Below, in pieces: positions 17,671 through 26,700 of a stretch of 64,000 nt of DNA. The translations under genes were made by a program, and so were the position numbers. The notes under the pieces were generated by a model. The model was not told the DNA's origin. It ran no database searches and saw only the letters and a program-made list of their open reading frames with translations. Source of the DNA: an uncultured Clostridia bacterium (GTDB lineage: Bacteria; Bacillota; Clostridia; Peptostreptococcales; Anaerovoracaceae); assembly GCA_934233735.1 (NCBI GenBank), contig CAKQGQ010000004.1, positions 77,745 through 141,744 of the forward strand, read 5' to 3'. Positions within the stretch are counted from its first letter, which is position 1. Every line of letters begins with the position of its first letter.

Positions 17671-18228
17671 TTTTCTTGCTTTAAAATCTTCTTCGATTGC
17701 TTCCTTCCAGTCCGCTCTCAAAGGTTTTAATTTCCTTATATCTGAAACAGCTTCCTCCAACACCCGGTAGCAAATCTCCGTACCGATACTGTCAGCCCTA
17801 TAGTCAACCGCGTGTGCAGCATCGATTCCGAAATTTCCGGCAGTTTCTACTGCATCAATATTGGCACCCAGAAAAAGAAACTCCCATCCATACCTTTGCT
17901 TCTGCCGTTCAATCATACTCTTAACTTTCTCCCATGTGTATCTATGGCTTGCGTTTTCCATTCCGTCTGTTGTGATAACAAACAGCGTTCTTTCAGGTAC
18001 ATCTTCGGTGCGGGCATATTTATGGACATTTCCAATATGGTGGATGGCACTTCCCACCGCATCAAGCATTGCCGTGCTGCCGCGGACAAAATACTCTTTG
18101 TCTGTCAACGGTGGTATCGCACGCAAATTTATGCGGTCGTATATGACATCACATTCATTATCAAAAAGTACAGTCGAAATCAGTGCTTCTCCCTCTTCCT
18201 TGTAAAAACTCCCCAAATTAAATTCCAA
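17668..18228 (-). pseudogene. N-terminally truncated VWA-domain protein
   Basis: The 186 residues match the central and C-terminal parts of a von Willebrand A domain protein family (STVLFDNE, VRGSTAMLDAVG, FVITTDGMENASHRYTW, FLGANIDAVETAG). The family normally begins with about 25 residues that include the metal-binding DxSxS motif. That part is absent here, and the open frame begins at a TTG with no ribosome binding site directly behind another gene's terminator. It is probably not expressed as a working protein. Confidence 0.75.
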
Positions 18229-18265
18229 TAAAAAAAGACTGCTCGGTAATTCACCTTACAGTCTT
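18229..18265 (-). terminator. rho-independent terminator after the macro-domain gene
   Basis: On the minus strand AAGACTG and CAGTCTT pair around a 17-base loop and are followed by TTTTTA. It ends transcription from the macro-domain gene. Confidence 0.75.
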
Positions 18266-18312
18266 AGTATAGTTTCCGATTCACTTGGTTTGGTCGCCTC
18301 GCATGCGACAAA

Positions 18313-19266
18313 TTACGCACCCAAAAGATTTTGGTCGAATGCAAACAGTGCCTCGTTGATTTCGAAAACATTATAATTTCTTTTTTTGACAAAATATTCA
18401 ATTATAACGTCAAATTTATTCGAGTGTGAAAGCGCAAAACCCGCCTTCATAAGCATTTCCTTCATCTCATTCAAAGGCAGCTCAAGTGCCAGCGCAAAAG
18501 CAATTACCGTAGGCTTTGAAGGTCGATACGCTTTGTCGGAACGGATTTTTGAAAAAAGTTTCCGATCAATGTTTGCTTTCTTGTAACACTGCGCATCCGT
18601 CATGCCCTTTTCGTCGATTTTGCGAAGAAGCATCTCGGAAAAACTTTCATCAAGCTGTTCAAGCGCATTATCCAGCGAAGCGTCACAGCAGACCTCAATG
18701 CTCCTCAGCCTTTTTAAATCATAGCTGTCCTCATGCTCCTCGACATATTTATCATCTATGTACGCCGCAATGTCCGAAAAAAGCTTGCTTCCGATGGTAT
18801 ATGATTTCTTATCGAAAATCACGACATATACCTGCATGTCGTTTTCCTGCAAAAATTCGCTGATGGTATCCACGGCCACGCGAAGCGCCCGGTCTTTCGG
18901 ATAGCCGTACACGCCCGCCGAAATCAGCGGAAACGCAAGAGTTTTGCAATCATGTTCAGCCGCCAGCGCAAGCGACTTGCGATAACAGGAAATCAGCTTT
19001 TCCTCTTCACCGTAATCTCCGCCCCGCCAAATCGGACCGACCGTATGGATAACATATTTGCAAGGCAGATGGTAGCCTTTTGTAATCTTTGCGTCGCCCG
19101 TCGCACAGCCGTGAAGCGTTCGGCACTCCGCAAGCAGCCCAGGCCCCGCCGCGCGGTGGATGCAGCCGTCCACGCCGCCTCCGCCGAGAAGCGAATTGTT
19201 CGCAGCGTTCACGATGGCGTCAACCTTCAGCTTTGTTATGTCGTTTCTGATTATCTGAAGTGGCAT
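18313..19266 (-). CDS. macro-domain (O-acetyl-ADP-ribose deacetylase-like) protein with C-terminal helical domain
   Basis: Residues 1-165 form a macro domain of the YmdB/MacroD type, with VDAIVNAANNSLLGGGGVDG, GYHLPCKYVIHTVGP and the phosphate loop SAGVYGYPKD. Such domains bind ADP-ribose and hydrolyse O-acetyl-ADP-ribose or ADP-ribosyl esters. The last 120 residues are an extra domain containing a helix-turn-helix-like pattern (KKANIDRKLFSKIRSDKAYRPSKPTVIAFALAL read in parts), similar to XRE repressor cores. The start has GGAGGG upstream. The fusion suggests regulation linked to NAD or ADP-ribose metabolism, which is an inference. Confidence 0.85.
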   Translation of the reverse strand: MPLQIIRNDITKLKVDAIVNAANNSLLGGGGVDGCIHRAAGPGLLAECRTLHGCATGDAKITKGYHLPCKYVIHTVGPIWRGGDYGEEEKLISCYRKSLALAAEHDCKTLAFPLISAGVYGYPKDRALRVAVDTISEFLQENDMQVYVVIFDKKSYTIGSKLFSDIAAYIDDKYVEEHEDSYDLKRLRSIEVCCDASLDNALEQLDESFSEMLLRKIDEKGMTDAQCYKKANIDRKLFSKIRSDKAYRPSKPTVIAFALALELPLNEMKEMLMKAGFALSHSNKFDVIIEYFVKKRNYNVFEINEALFAFDQNLLGA

Positions 19267-19292
19267 TATATCCCTCCGTTTCCGTTAATTTA

Positions 19293-19721
19293 TCAATAAT
19301 ATCTCCGTTCATCCAGTTCAAGCAAAGCATCCAAAAGTTTTGCTCGAAGTTCTCCTTCCGAAAGGCCGTTTACATATTCCACCAATTCTTCATAGTGTCG
19401 TTGTTCTTCTTGCTCTTCTTCTGCTTCCCATTCTTCAACTTTCCGCAGGAATTCCTTTGCAGCCTCCGGTTCTGCCGTAAAATACAACGCAATCATGTGT
19501 TTGCAGATAACACGGCGACCATCAGCGTGCGGACAATTGCAATGTGATTTTCTCGGATATTCGGTGTCAATATAAACGGTATATGGCTCCGTTCCGCTTC
19601 CTGCAACACTTCCCCTGTATGCAAATTCCCCATCTTTTTCCCACGACAGCACTTTCTTTTTTTCATAATATTCGAATCCGCGCCACAGCGAATTTCCGCT
19701 CGCCATTTCGGTCAGTCCCAT
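19293..19721 (-). CDS. SWIM zinc-finger-like protein
   Basis: The 142-residue protein contains the SWIM pattern CxC...CxH (HCNCPHADGRRVICKH) in its middle, preceded by a beta-rich part (YTVYIDTEYP). The C-terminal half is acidic and probably helical or coiled (EEWEAEEEQEEQRHYEELVEY read in parts). SWIM domains bind nucleic acids or proteins. Stand-alone small SWIM proteins like this occur in Firmicutes with no known role. It lies upstream of the macro-domain gene in the same direction. AAAGGA supports the start. Confidence 0.75.
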   Translation of the reverse strand: MGLTEMASGNSLWRGFEYYEKKKVLSWEKDGEFAYRGSVAGSGTEPYTVYIDTEYPRKSHCNCPHADGRRVICKHMIALYFTAEPEAAKEFLRKVEEWEAEEEQEEQRHYEELVEYVNGLSEGELRAKLLDALLELDERRYY

Positions 19722-19844
19722 AATTTTCGTCCTTTCAGCAGAAAATTTTCGTATTTTTCTGTCTTTCGATTATCTTTTATTACTGTGATTATATTGCGTC
19801 CGCGCGAAAAAATCAAGGCATGCAGTGTTCATCCGCAAAGCAAG

Positions 19845-19987
19845 TTACGCGCTCTCGACGATTCTTGCCCCAAACGGCATAAATGACAGCCTGGCCATTT
19901 TGAAAAACTGCATTCCATAAGGCACCATGCAAGTCCGCCAAGCAGACCTCCAAATAAAAACCAAAGTATGTTTCCTAATGTTTTCAT
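19845..19987 (-). pseudogene. broken yccF-family gene with an internal deletion
   Basis: The first part reads MKTLGNILWFLFGGLLGGLAW and the last part, in a different frame, reads PYGMQFFKMARLSFMPFG and ends before TAA. Compared with the intact paralog at 32696-32872, about 40 bases in the middle (the segment equivalent to LLAGLIWCITIIGI) are missing, which shifts the frame. A good ribosome binding site (GAAAGGA) is still present. YccF proteins are small membrane proteins of unknown function. Confidence 0.8.
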
Positions 19988-20051
19988 ATGTATCCTTTCT
20001 TTGCTCCTGTCTGCTCTTTGCGTGAGGACTCAGCCATCCTTTAAATATCTC

Positions 20052-20080
20052 TTGCCCCTATGCCTGAAATATGTTAATAT
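20052..20080 (+). promoter_or_regulatory. promoter of candidate ncRNA 1
   Basis: TTGCCC, 17 bases, TAATAT. It closely matches the promoter of the second candidate ncRNA at 30538-30566, including a shared TAATATG and TCAAGA downstream. Confidence 0.5.
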
Positions 20081-20086
20081 GGACTC

Positions 20087-20181
20087 AAGACGATGCCTTG
20101 CGGCTTCGCTATTTACGATTTTAGGCTACTTGATAGGATAAGCCTTACCGCTCTTGGTGTCAGCAGGAGCGGCTTTTTTAT
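20087..20181 (+). ncRNA. candidate small structured RNA 1 with intrinsic terminator
   Basis: A promoter is followed by about 95 bases with no good open frame. CAAG and CTTG can form an outer stem that encloses GCC/GGC and a small GCG-GCTT-CGC hairpin. The segment ends in a terminator stem (CCGCTC/GAGCGG) with a T run. A second locus at 30573-30653 has the same order of elements. It could also be an attenuated leader of the MATE gene. I cannot assign it to a known riboswitch class. Confidence 0.4.
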
Positions 20182-20187
20182 TATGTA

Positions 20188-20304
20188 GGAATATCGCCGG
20201 GCGATATTCCCGGAATAACGACAAAAGAACCTTGCGGAGCGTCGCTCATGAGTGAGCGACATCTGTGCATAGAAATCTTTGATTTCGTTATGCACACTTT
20301 TGTC
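20188..20304 (+). other. structured leader (multi-hairpin) upstream of the MATE exporter
   Basis: Four stems can be drawn. The first is an 11-base perfect inverted repeat (GGAATATCGCC). Then an eight-pair closing stem, GACAAAAG (20220-20227) with CTTTTGTC (20297-20304), encloses two hairpins. One is GTCGCTCA-TGAG-TGAGCGAC. The other has 12 pairs, starting GTGCATA and ending TATGCAC. This is a three-way-junction layout ending 32 bases before the exporter start. No terminator follows it, so control of translation or of RNA stability is more likely if it is functional. Confidence 0.45.
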
Positions 20305-20336
20305 CTATACGAAACTTACAATCCGGAGACTCCAAA

Positions 20337-21680
20337 ATGACTATAAATCTAACCAACGGTTCTGTAACCAAATCCATGCTGCTGTTTGCGGTGCCTATGA
20401 TTTTAGGGGACCTGCTTCAGCAATGTTATAATATCGCCGATACCCTGATTGTCGGGCAGTTTCTCGGCAAAACCGCACTCGCGGCAGTCGGCTCTTCCTT
20501 TGCCCTGATGACTTTTCTGACCTCGATCATGCTCGGGCTTTGCATGGGAAGCGGCGCGCTTTTTTCCATACGCTTCGGGCAGCGTGACGAGGATGGTCTG
20601 CGTGAAAATATATGCGCTTCCTTTTTCTTTATAGCGGCAGCTACCGCTGTGCTGAACCTGTGCGCCTTTCTCCTTCTTGATCGGCTGCAGGTTCTTCTTC
20701 AGGTTCCTGCCGAGGTATGGCCGGACATGAGAGCTTATCTCTTTATCATCTTTTGGGGCATCCCGGCAGTTTTCGCTTATAATTTTTTCGCGTCGTTTTT
20801 GCGCGCGGTTGGAAATTCCGTGGCACCGCTGATTTTTCTGGCGATATCCGCTGTACTGAATATTTTGCTGGATTTATACTTTATTCTGCAGCTGAATCGA
20901 GGCGTTGCAGGCGCCGCTGAGGCAACCGTTATCGCCCAGTATGTCTCCGGCATCGGCATTGCAATTTATGCGATGCTCCGCTGCCCTGAAGTGCGCTCTG
21001 CCATAAGGCCATCGTGTCTGCGCAGGATGCGTGTCCGTGAAATCGCTTCTTTTTCGGTTCTGACCTGCATTCAGCAGTCCATTATGAACCTCGGGATTCT
21101 TATGGTTCAGGGTCTTGTCAACAGTTTCGGAACGATTACAATGGCCGCGTTCGCCGCTGCGGTGAAAATCGACGCTTTCGCCTACATGCCCGTGCAGGAC
21201 TTCGGCAATGCGTTTTCCACCTTTATTGCCCAGAACTATGGCGCAAAACAGGACGCGCGGATTCGCGCCGGACTGAAAAGTGCGGTCTCTATCTCCATGC
21301 TTTTCTGCATCGTCGTGTCGGTTTTGGTCTGCGTCTTCGCAAGTCCTCTCATGAAAATTTTTGTGGACGCCGGCGAGACGGAAATCATCCGCGAAGGCGT
21401 GCGCTATCTGCGGATTGAAGGCGTCTTTTACTGCGGCATCGGATGTCTGTTCCTGCTTTACGGCTTGTACCGCGCCCTGGCAAAGCCCGGCATGAGCGTA
21501 GTGCTCACCGTCATTTCGCTGGGCACCCGCGTTGCACTGGCCTATATTTTGTCTGCAATCCCGGCCATCGGTGTCGTCGGGATTTGGTGGTCTGTGCCTA
21601 TCGGCTGGTTCCTTGCGGATGTGACAGGGCTGGTTTACTTCAAATTGCGTAAGTCAGAGTTTCTTACAAACTCTCAATAA
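20337..21680 (+). CDS. MATE family efflux transporter
   Basis: The 447-residue protein has 12 predicted membrane helices and begins with the MATE pattern PMILGDLLQQCYNIADTLIVG. MATE proteins export cationic drugs or metabolites using sodium or proton gradients. The start lies 12 bases after CCGGAG. It is preceded by a structured leader and a candidate small RNA. Its 3' end overlaps the convergent hydrolase gene by 17 bases. The substrate cannot be predicted. Confidence 0.92.
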   Translation: MTINLTNGSVTKSMLLFAVPMILGDLLQQCYNIADTLIVGQFLGKTALAAVGSSFALMTFLTSIMLGLCMGSGALFSIRFGQRDEDGLRENICASFFFIAAATAVLNLCAFLLLDRLQVLLQVPAEVWPDMRAYLFIIFWGIPAVFAYNFFASFLRAVGNSVAPLIFLAISAVLNILLDLYFILQLNRGVAGAAEATVIAQYVSGIGIAIYAMLRCPEVRSAIRPSCLRRMRVREIASFSVLTCIQQSIMNLGILMVQGLVNSFGTITMAAFAAAVKIDAFAYMPVQDFGNAFSTFIAQNYGAKQDARIRAGLKSAVSISMLFCIVVSVLVCVFASPLMKIFVDAGETEIIREGVRYLRIEGVFYCGIGCLFLLYGLYRALAKPGMSVVLTVISLGTRVALAYILSAIPAIGVVGIWWSVPIGWFLADVTGLVYFKLRKSEFLTNSQ

Positions 21681-22515
21681 ACGCAATCGCCCTCTGAATG
21701 ACTGCATCGCCGCTCTCGCCGTTTGGCCCGCCGTTGTGGATTTCATGGTAATAGCCCGGCCACTCGATCATCGCAAAACTCTCTGAGTCCTGCAGTTTGG
21801 CAAACTCACGGCTGCCCTGTATATCGCAGATCAAATCCTTCGTGCCGTGCATCAAAAGGCATGGCGTATGCTTTGCCCTGCCGTTGTCCTCGTTCGTGCC
21901 CTTTTCGAGCGCAGTGCCGATGGTAAATCCCTCGTAAGCGCAAAGCGCGGTTGCATATGGGTGCACCATTGGGTCTTTCTTGTACGGTCTTACATATTCC
22001 ACGTTGCCAAGCTTTTCTTCCGGAAATTCCGACTTGATTTTGAAGTTCGGCGCAATCTTTGTCAAAAGTTTCACCGCTTTCAGAAGTCCACCGCTGACCG
22101 GACGCACTAGACGAATCCACGGCGCGGAAATAATATATCCTGCCGGCACATCGTTATGACCGCCGCGCGCGCGATAATCCAGCGTGATGTTGCCGCCCAT
22201 GCTGTGCCCGTATATCACAATCGGAACGCCCGGATAAAATTCCTGCGCGTACTCAATCAGCGCGTCAATGTCTTTTAGAACTTCTTTTCTCGGGGCGCAT
22301 GCTCCGCGAACCCCCTGCGAACGGCCGTGTCCGCGCAAGTCCATTGAAACGACCGCAATACCCGCTTCATTAAAATGCTCCGCAACGCGGCTGAACCTGC
22401 CTGCGTGCTCGCCGATTCCGTGAATCAGGCATACCACGTGATTGGGATTTTCGCAAGGGAAGTGATACCCCTGCACAATACAGTCTCTCTTTTGAAAATC
22501 AAATAATTTATACAT
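21664..22515 (-). CDS. alpha/beta hydrolase (monoacylglycerol lipase / lysophospholipase-like)
   Basis: This 283-residue protein has the oxyanion region LIHGIGEHAGRF and DLRGHGRSQG. The nucleophile elbow is GHSMGGN, the acid is in HGTKDLICD, and the histidine is in YYHEIHN. These features match the Hydrolase_4 (monoglyceride lipase) group. Its ATG overlaps the end of jetD by eight bases and its GGAGG lies inside jetD, so it is translationally coupled to the Wadjet operon. Whether it contributes to defence is unknown. Confidence 0.85.
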   Translation of the reverse strand: MYKLFDFQKRDCIVQGYHFPCENPNHVVCLIHGIGEHAGRFSRVAEHFNEAGIAVVSMDLRGHGRSQGVRGACAPRKEVLKDIDALIEYAQEFYPGVPIVIYGHSMGGNITLDYRARGGHNDVPAGYIISAPWIRLVRPVSGGLLKAVKLLTKIAPNFKIKSEFPEEKLGNVEYVRPYKKDPMVHPYATALCAYEGFTIGTALEKGTNEDNGRAKHTPCLLMHGTKDLICDIQGSREFAKLQDSESFAMIEWPGYYHEIHNGGPNGESGDAVIQRAIAFIESL

Positions 22516-23743
22516 ATTGATACCTCCGGCAAAAAAACAAACTCACAATTTCCTGCTCCATTTTGCAATTATTAGCAAGCATGTATTCAATTGTGTGTCT
22601 ATATTCTTCTTTTTCTAAAAGTGTATGTAACCTTCTGACATCATTTGAGGTAAGTGGTTTGCGCGCAATCGCGAACTTCTCATTTTCCAGCTCCGGAATT
22701 CCCATACAATGCAAGTCAAACTGCTTTCCGGTTGCCTGGCAGAGGTTTTGGTGAATCAGAAAGCCGCCTGCATCAATGTCACCAAAATGTACATACTTCA
22801 ATTCAGGGTTATCTTCTATTACTTTCTTCAAGAAAGCAAGCTGATGCCTGTTTGCATAACCTCCGAGATAAAGATACGAAAAGGTCGCCTCGTCCATGCG
22901 TTGAAAGGCTGTCTTGTTTTCGACAGTCATAACTTTATCGGTGCCGATCTCTATACGAGCGATAAAAGGAATGTCCGCTGAGGAAATCGCAATGCCGCCG
23001 CGAAGCTGACTTGAATCCATGCTGAAATTCTTCCAGTGAAGTTTCCACTCTCCTTTCAGCAGAATCTCCTGCTCGCTTGTAATGACATGGAAGCGTTCCA
23101 GTATCGCGTCTGCAGGTTCATAATCTGACTGTGGCACGTCAAGAAGAGCCCTCAGCAAGCTGCAGATTTCTTCATAATTATTCTCTTGAAACCACTTTGA
23201 ATCACCGTATACCAAAACGGATACCTCCCTGACATAGAGCGATTTACTGTTTTTCTCAAGAAAATCTATCATTTTCAGGTTTGCATCTATCCTCGCAAAT
23301 TCAATTTCTTCTGCCGTCTCATTCAGATGCTGCCGCAGTGATTCGCAGTAAGCCTGCACAAGTGCTCCGCCGTGTTTATAAGCAGCAAAAAGCTGAAAGA
23401 CTTCTTCTTTAATTCGGTTTCGCGGGGTAATTCCACATTGATTTTGCAGAAAATCCCGCACACTGCTCGCAGAGTCCGCAGGCATATATATTTTTTCAAT
23501 TTCATCGCTGTATTTCAGTCTTTTAACTGCTACAAACGATTCGGATTCCAAGACATGAATTGCTTCGTTAATGGCTTCTTTTCGCCTCATATCCGCATCA
23601 TTGGCATGATAAGCTTTGTATATTTCCGACGGACTCAGAGTGATTCTACGGTTGGTCTCTATCTGTTTTGCACTGCGTTTGTCATATTTTTTCAGCAGCT
23701 TTTGAAGGATTTCACCGCAAAGTTTTTTCGTCTCACTGTTCAT
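22508..23743 (-). CDS. jetD: Wadjet system nuclease subunit JetD
   Basis: JetD is the DNA-cleaving subunit of Wadjet, a condensin-like system that recognises and cuts small circular DNA such as plasmids. The 411 residues end in a toprim-like nuclease domain with TVENKTAF (acidic residue E) and HFGDIDAGG (DxD). The N-terminal half contains the family's winged-helix-like region. It overlaps jetC by 11 bases and is last in the jetABCD order. Confidence 0.9.
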   Translation of the reverse strand: MNSETKKLCGEILQKLLKKYDKRSAKQIETNRRITLSPSEIYKAYHANDADMRRKEAINEAIHVLESESFVAVKRLKYSDEIEKIYMPADSASSVRDFLQNQCGITPRNRIKEEVFQLFAAYKHGGALVQAYCESLRQHLNETAEEIEFARIDANLKMIDFLEKNSKSLYVREVSVLVYGDSKWFQENNYEEICSLLRALLDVPQSDYEPADAILERFHVITSEQEILLKGEWKLHWKNFSMDSSQLRGGIAISSADIPFIARIEIGTDKVMTVENKTAFQRMDEATFSYLYLGGYANRHQLAFLKKVIEDNPELKYVHFGDIDAGGFLIHQNLCQATGKQFDLHCMGIPELENEKFAIARKPLTSNDVRRLHTLLEKEEYRHTIEYMLANNCKMEQEIVSLFFCRRYQYV

Positions 23744-26700
23744 GGAACTTCACCTTTCCGATTCGCATATCTTCTTTTTTTAGTTTTAACAACGGAATGA
23801 TCACGCCGCATTCACTTCCGATGGATTCCAGTCGGTTCGGCGGTGCACAAAAAATAACCTGAAAGTTCTGCGCTTTAAAGAAATCCAGCATCAGTTTAAT
23901 ATTGTGATCGCTCATTTTTTCGAAAGGCTCATCGATGAAAATCAAGCGCACAGAATTGACTCTGGCGTTATACAGCATTGAGAGCGCCGCAGACAGAATC
24001 AGCGTATAAGGAATCTGCGTTCCCGCGCCTGAGTTGTAGCCCACGGTTTTGGATAATTTTCCCTCTTTGATTGTATCATCGGTTACCAGAATTTCATAAC
24101 TCATGTAGTTTCGATAATCAGCGAAACGTTTAATTTCCGATAAATCATTTTTATCAATCATTTTGTTGATGATATTTTTAATTTCATTTTCACGCTTTTC
24201 GATTTCGTCTTTTTCATACTTTCCGTATCCGCTGCTGTTAAATGAAATTTGATCGTCGAATAAATCATTGGCACTTTGGAGATATTCCGCGTAATTCAGT
24301 ACCTTGGTGTAATCAGAATGATCCTTGAGCATTTTCACATCAAACTGATATTGCGTGGAAAATTTCAGCTTTCTGAGTTCTTTATTGATTTCCCGAATAT
24401 CGCTGAGAGCCGTCCTTGCATGTTCATAGATACTCAAAACAAATTCATGTTTGAAAATATCTTCATACTTTCTGGTCTGCTCCCGCATTTTTTCCTGAAT
24501 TCCCTGCAGATCATCAATCCAGATTTTCGTCTTCCGTTTCTGATAGCTGCCCTCTGCATCTGTGCCGAGCGGAAGCCTTTCCTCCTGCGGCTTGCGGTTG
24601 TTATAGTTCATCTGCCTGCCCTGAAGCATTGATTGCAGATTGGCAATGCTGCTCTGCAATCTCTCCCTGGAATTCTGTTTCATCAGGCCGCCGATTTTTG
24701 CCTCACCTTTTCGGAATCGGTCATATTCTTCGATTGCCTTTTCATGAACAGATGCATGCATCATTCGCTCTTCATCAAGGATGTCGGAAGCTTCCTGCAA
24801 CTGTCTTCTGTATTCGATTGAGTCGTTCTGCTTGCTTTCCGTCTCAACTTCAAGCTTATCCTTCTTGCGGTTCATCTCACTCTGCCTTTTTGTCCGGTCG
24901 TCCAGTTCTCTGCCTAAACGACTAAGCTGCTCGGAAAGAGCCATAAACTCTGCATTGTTCCTTTGCGCTTCCAAAAGCTCATTGCAATGTTTTCTTTCTT
25001 CATGAAGCTGCGTTTCCGTCTGGGCAGCTTCACGATGTGCGTTCAGATTAAAGTCGCGAAAACTATCGATTGTACTGCGAAGCGAGTCCATTTTTTGCTG
25101 CTGCGTTTTTTGTTTCGTCAAAAGCTCTGTTTCTTCTTTTTCCAGAAGATTCAAGCGTTTCTGTGCCGCTATTCTGTTCAGTTCGATGGCCTCTTCTCCC
25201 AGGCAATAGCTTTTAATTTTTCTGAAATTAATGTATGTCACAGCCATATTTCGGCTTAGCTTTCCTTCTTTGGACATGGCATTATCATAGCTTGGTACCT
25301 CTTCCACAGGGACAGCGTGAATTCTCCCGAGCCAGAATTTAAAATATGCCGCGGCATAGGAATTTTGAATATCCAAAAGATGAAATACCGCATCTTCTTC
25401 ACAGGTAAGTTCCTTTTTCATAAGCCGTTTCGTGTTGACCAATTCGATGTACCTGTGCCCTGACTTATCAAGCATGCGGTTGGCAATATCAAAAGCTGTA
25501 GGAGAAACGATTACCGCATAGCGGTGAATTCCAAGGAAAGATTCTATCGCATTTCTCCATTCCTCATCCTTGATGCCGATGACATATTCACAAGCCATTT
25601 TTGCCTGTTCATTGATTCCCAGCTGTTCAAATTCCCGATTTACCTCTTTTATGAATGCAAGCTGTTCTCCTGCAAAAGTAAAGTCCGCTTTTTTCTTTTT
25701 ACAGGCTTCCAAAATTTCATTTTGCAGGACGCATTCTTTTTGAATTCTCTCCAATTCATCTTCAATAGAATATTTCTGCTGCATTACCGCATCGCGCGCT
25801 TCCTGCAAAGCTCGTTTCAGTTTCTCAAGAAAAAGCTGTTTTTCTACTGCTTCTGTTTTCGAATCGACAAGTTTTTCAAGCATCCCACTGTCGAGCAGGT
25901 GCTCTGCTTCGCTTATCTTGGCATCTTCCACCGTTTCTCTGATGGTTCTTTGGAAATTATCCAGCATCGCGGCTTCCCTGCGCAGTTTCTGAAGCCGCTC
26001 CTCATAGCCTTCCATTGCCCTTCGGGATGCTTCGATTGCCTGTGATGCATCCATCTTTTGAAGGGAATCTTTTACTTTCTCATGCTGCTCCTGAGCATTT
26101 CGTATTACTTCTTGCTGCGCCCGGATTTTCTTTTCCAATTCTTCACACTGCAGACGATTCTTTTCGATTATCTCTTCTGCATTTTGTAATTTCTCCTGCC
26201 ATTCCAGAACTTTTTGATATTTCCGTTTGATATCATCTACAAGCAGACGGTTTTGCTGTTTTTCCAGTTCTCCAAAGTTTTCCAGAATTTCATCCAAATC
26301 CTGAATTTCCTGATTTATCAGCTCCAAGCTGCTGTTGATTCGCTCAATGTTCTCTTTTGCCTCCTTAAGCTTTTCAAACTTAACCGGATGTTCCTCAAGT
26401 ACCGATTCTTTTATAAACTCCTGAATTTTAGCCGCAGGGTTATATGCCATGATATTGCGAAGTTTTCTCTGGTACGCACTGACCTCTTGATATGGTAGCT
26501 TCAGTCCGGTCATCTGCATAAATAAGGTAATACCATCTTTCTTATTTTTCAGCTTCAATCCGTTTTTCTTTTGAAAGTCAGATGCGTCATAGGGCTTTTC
26601 CTGCCCCTTTTCTTCATAGGTGAAATGTAGATCTTTCAATGTTTTTTTCTCGGCAGCATACCATTCACTTGTTTTAATATCGGCTGCCGCAGTTTCTAAA

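Noticed and set aside
20087..20304. Assignment to a named riboswitch class (guanidine, preQ1, fluoride or similar)
   Set aside because: I could not match the conserved cores of these classes, so only a structured RNA is claimed.
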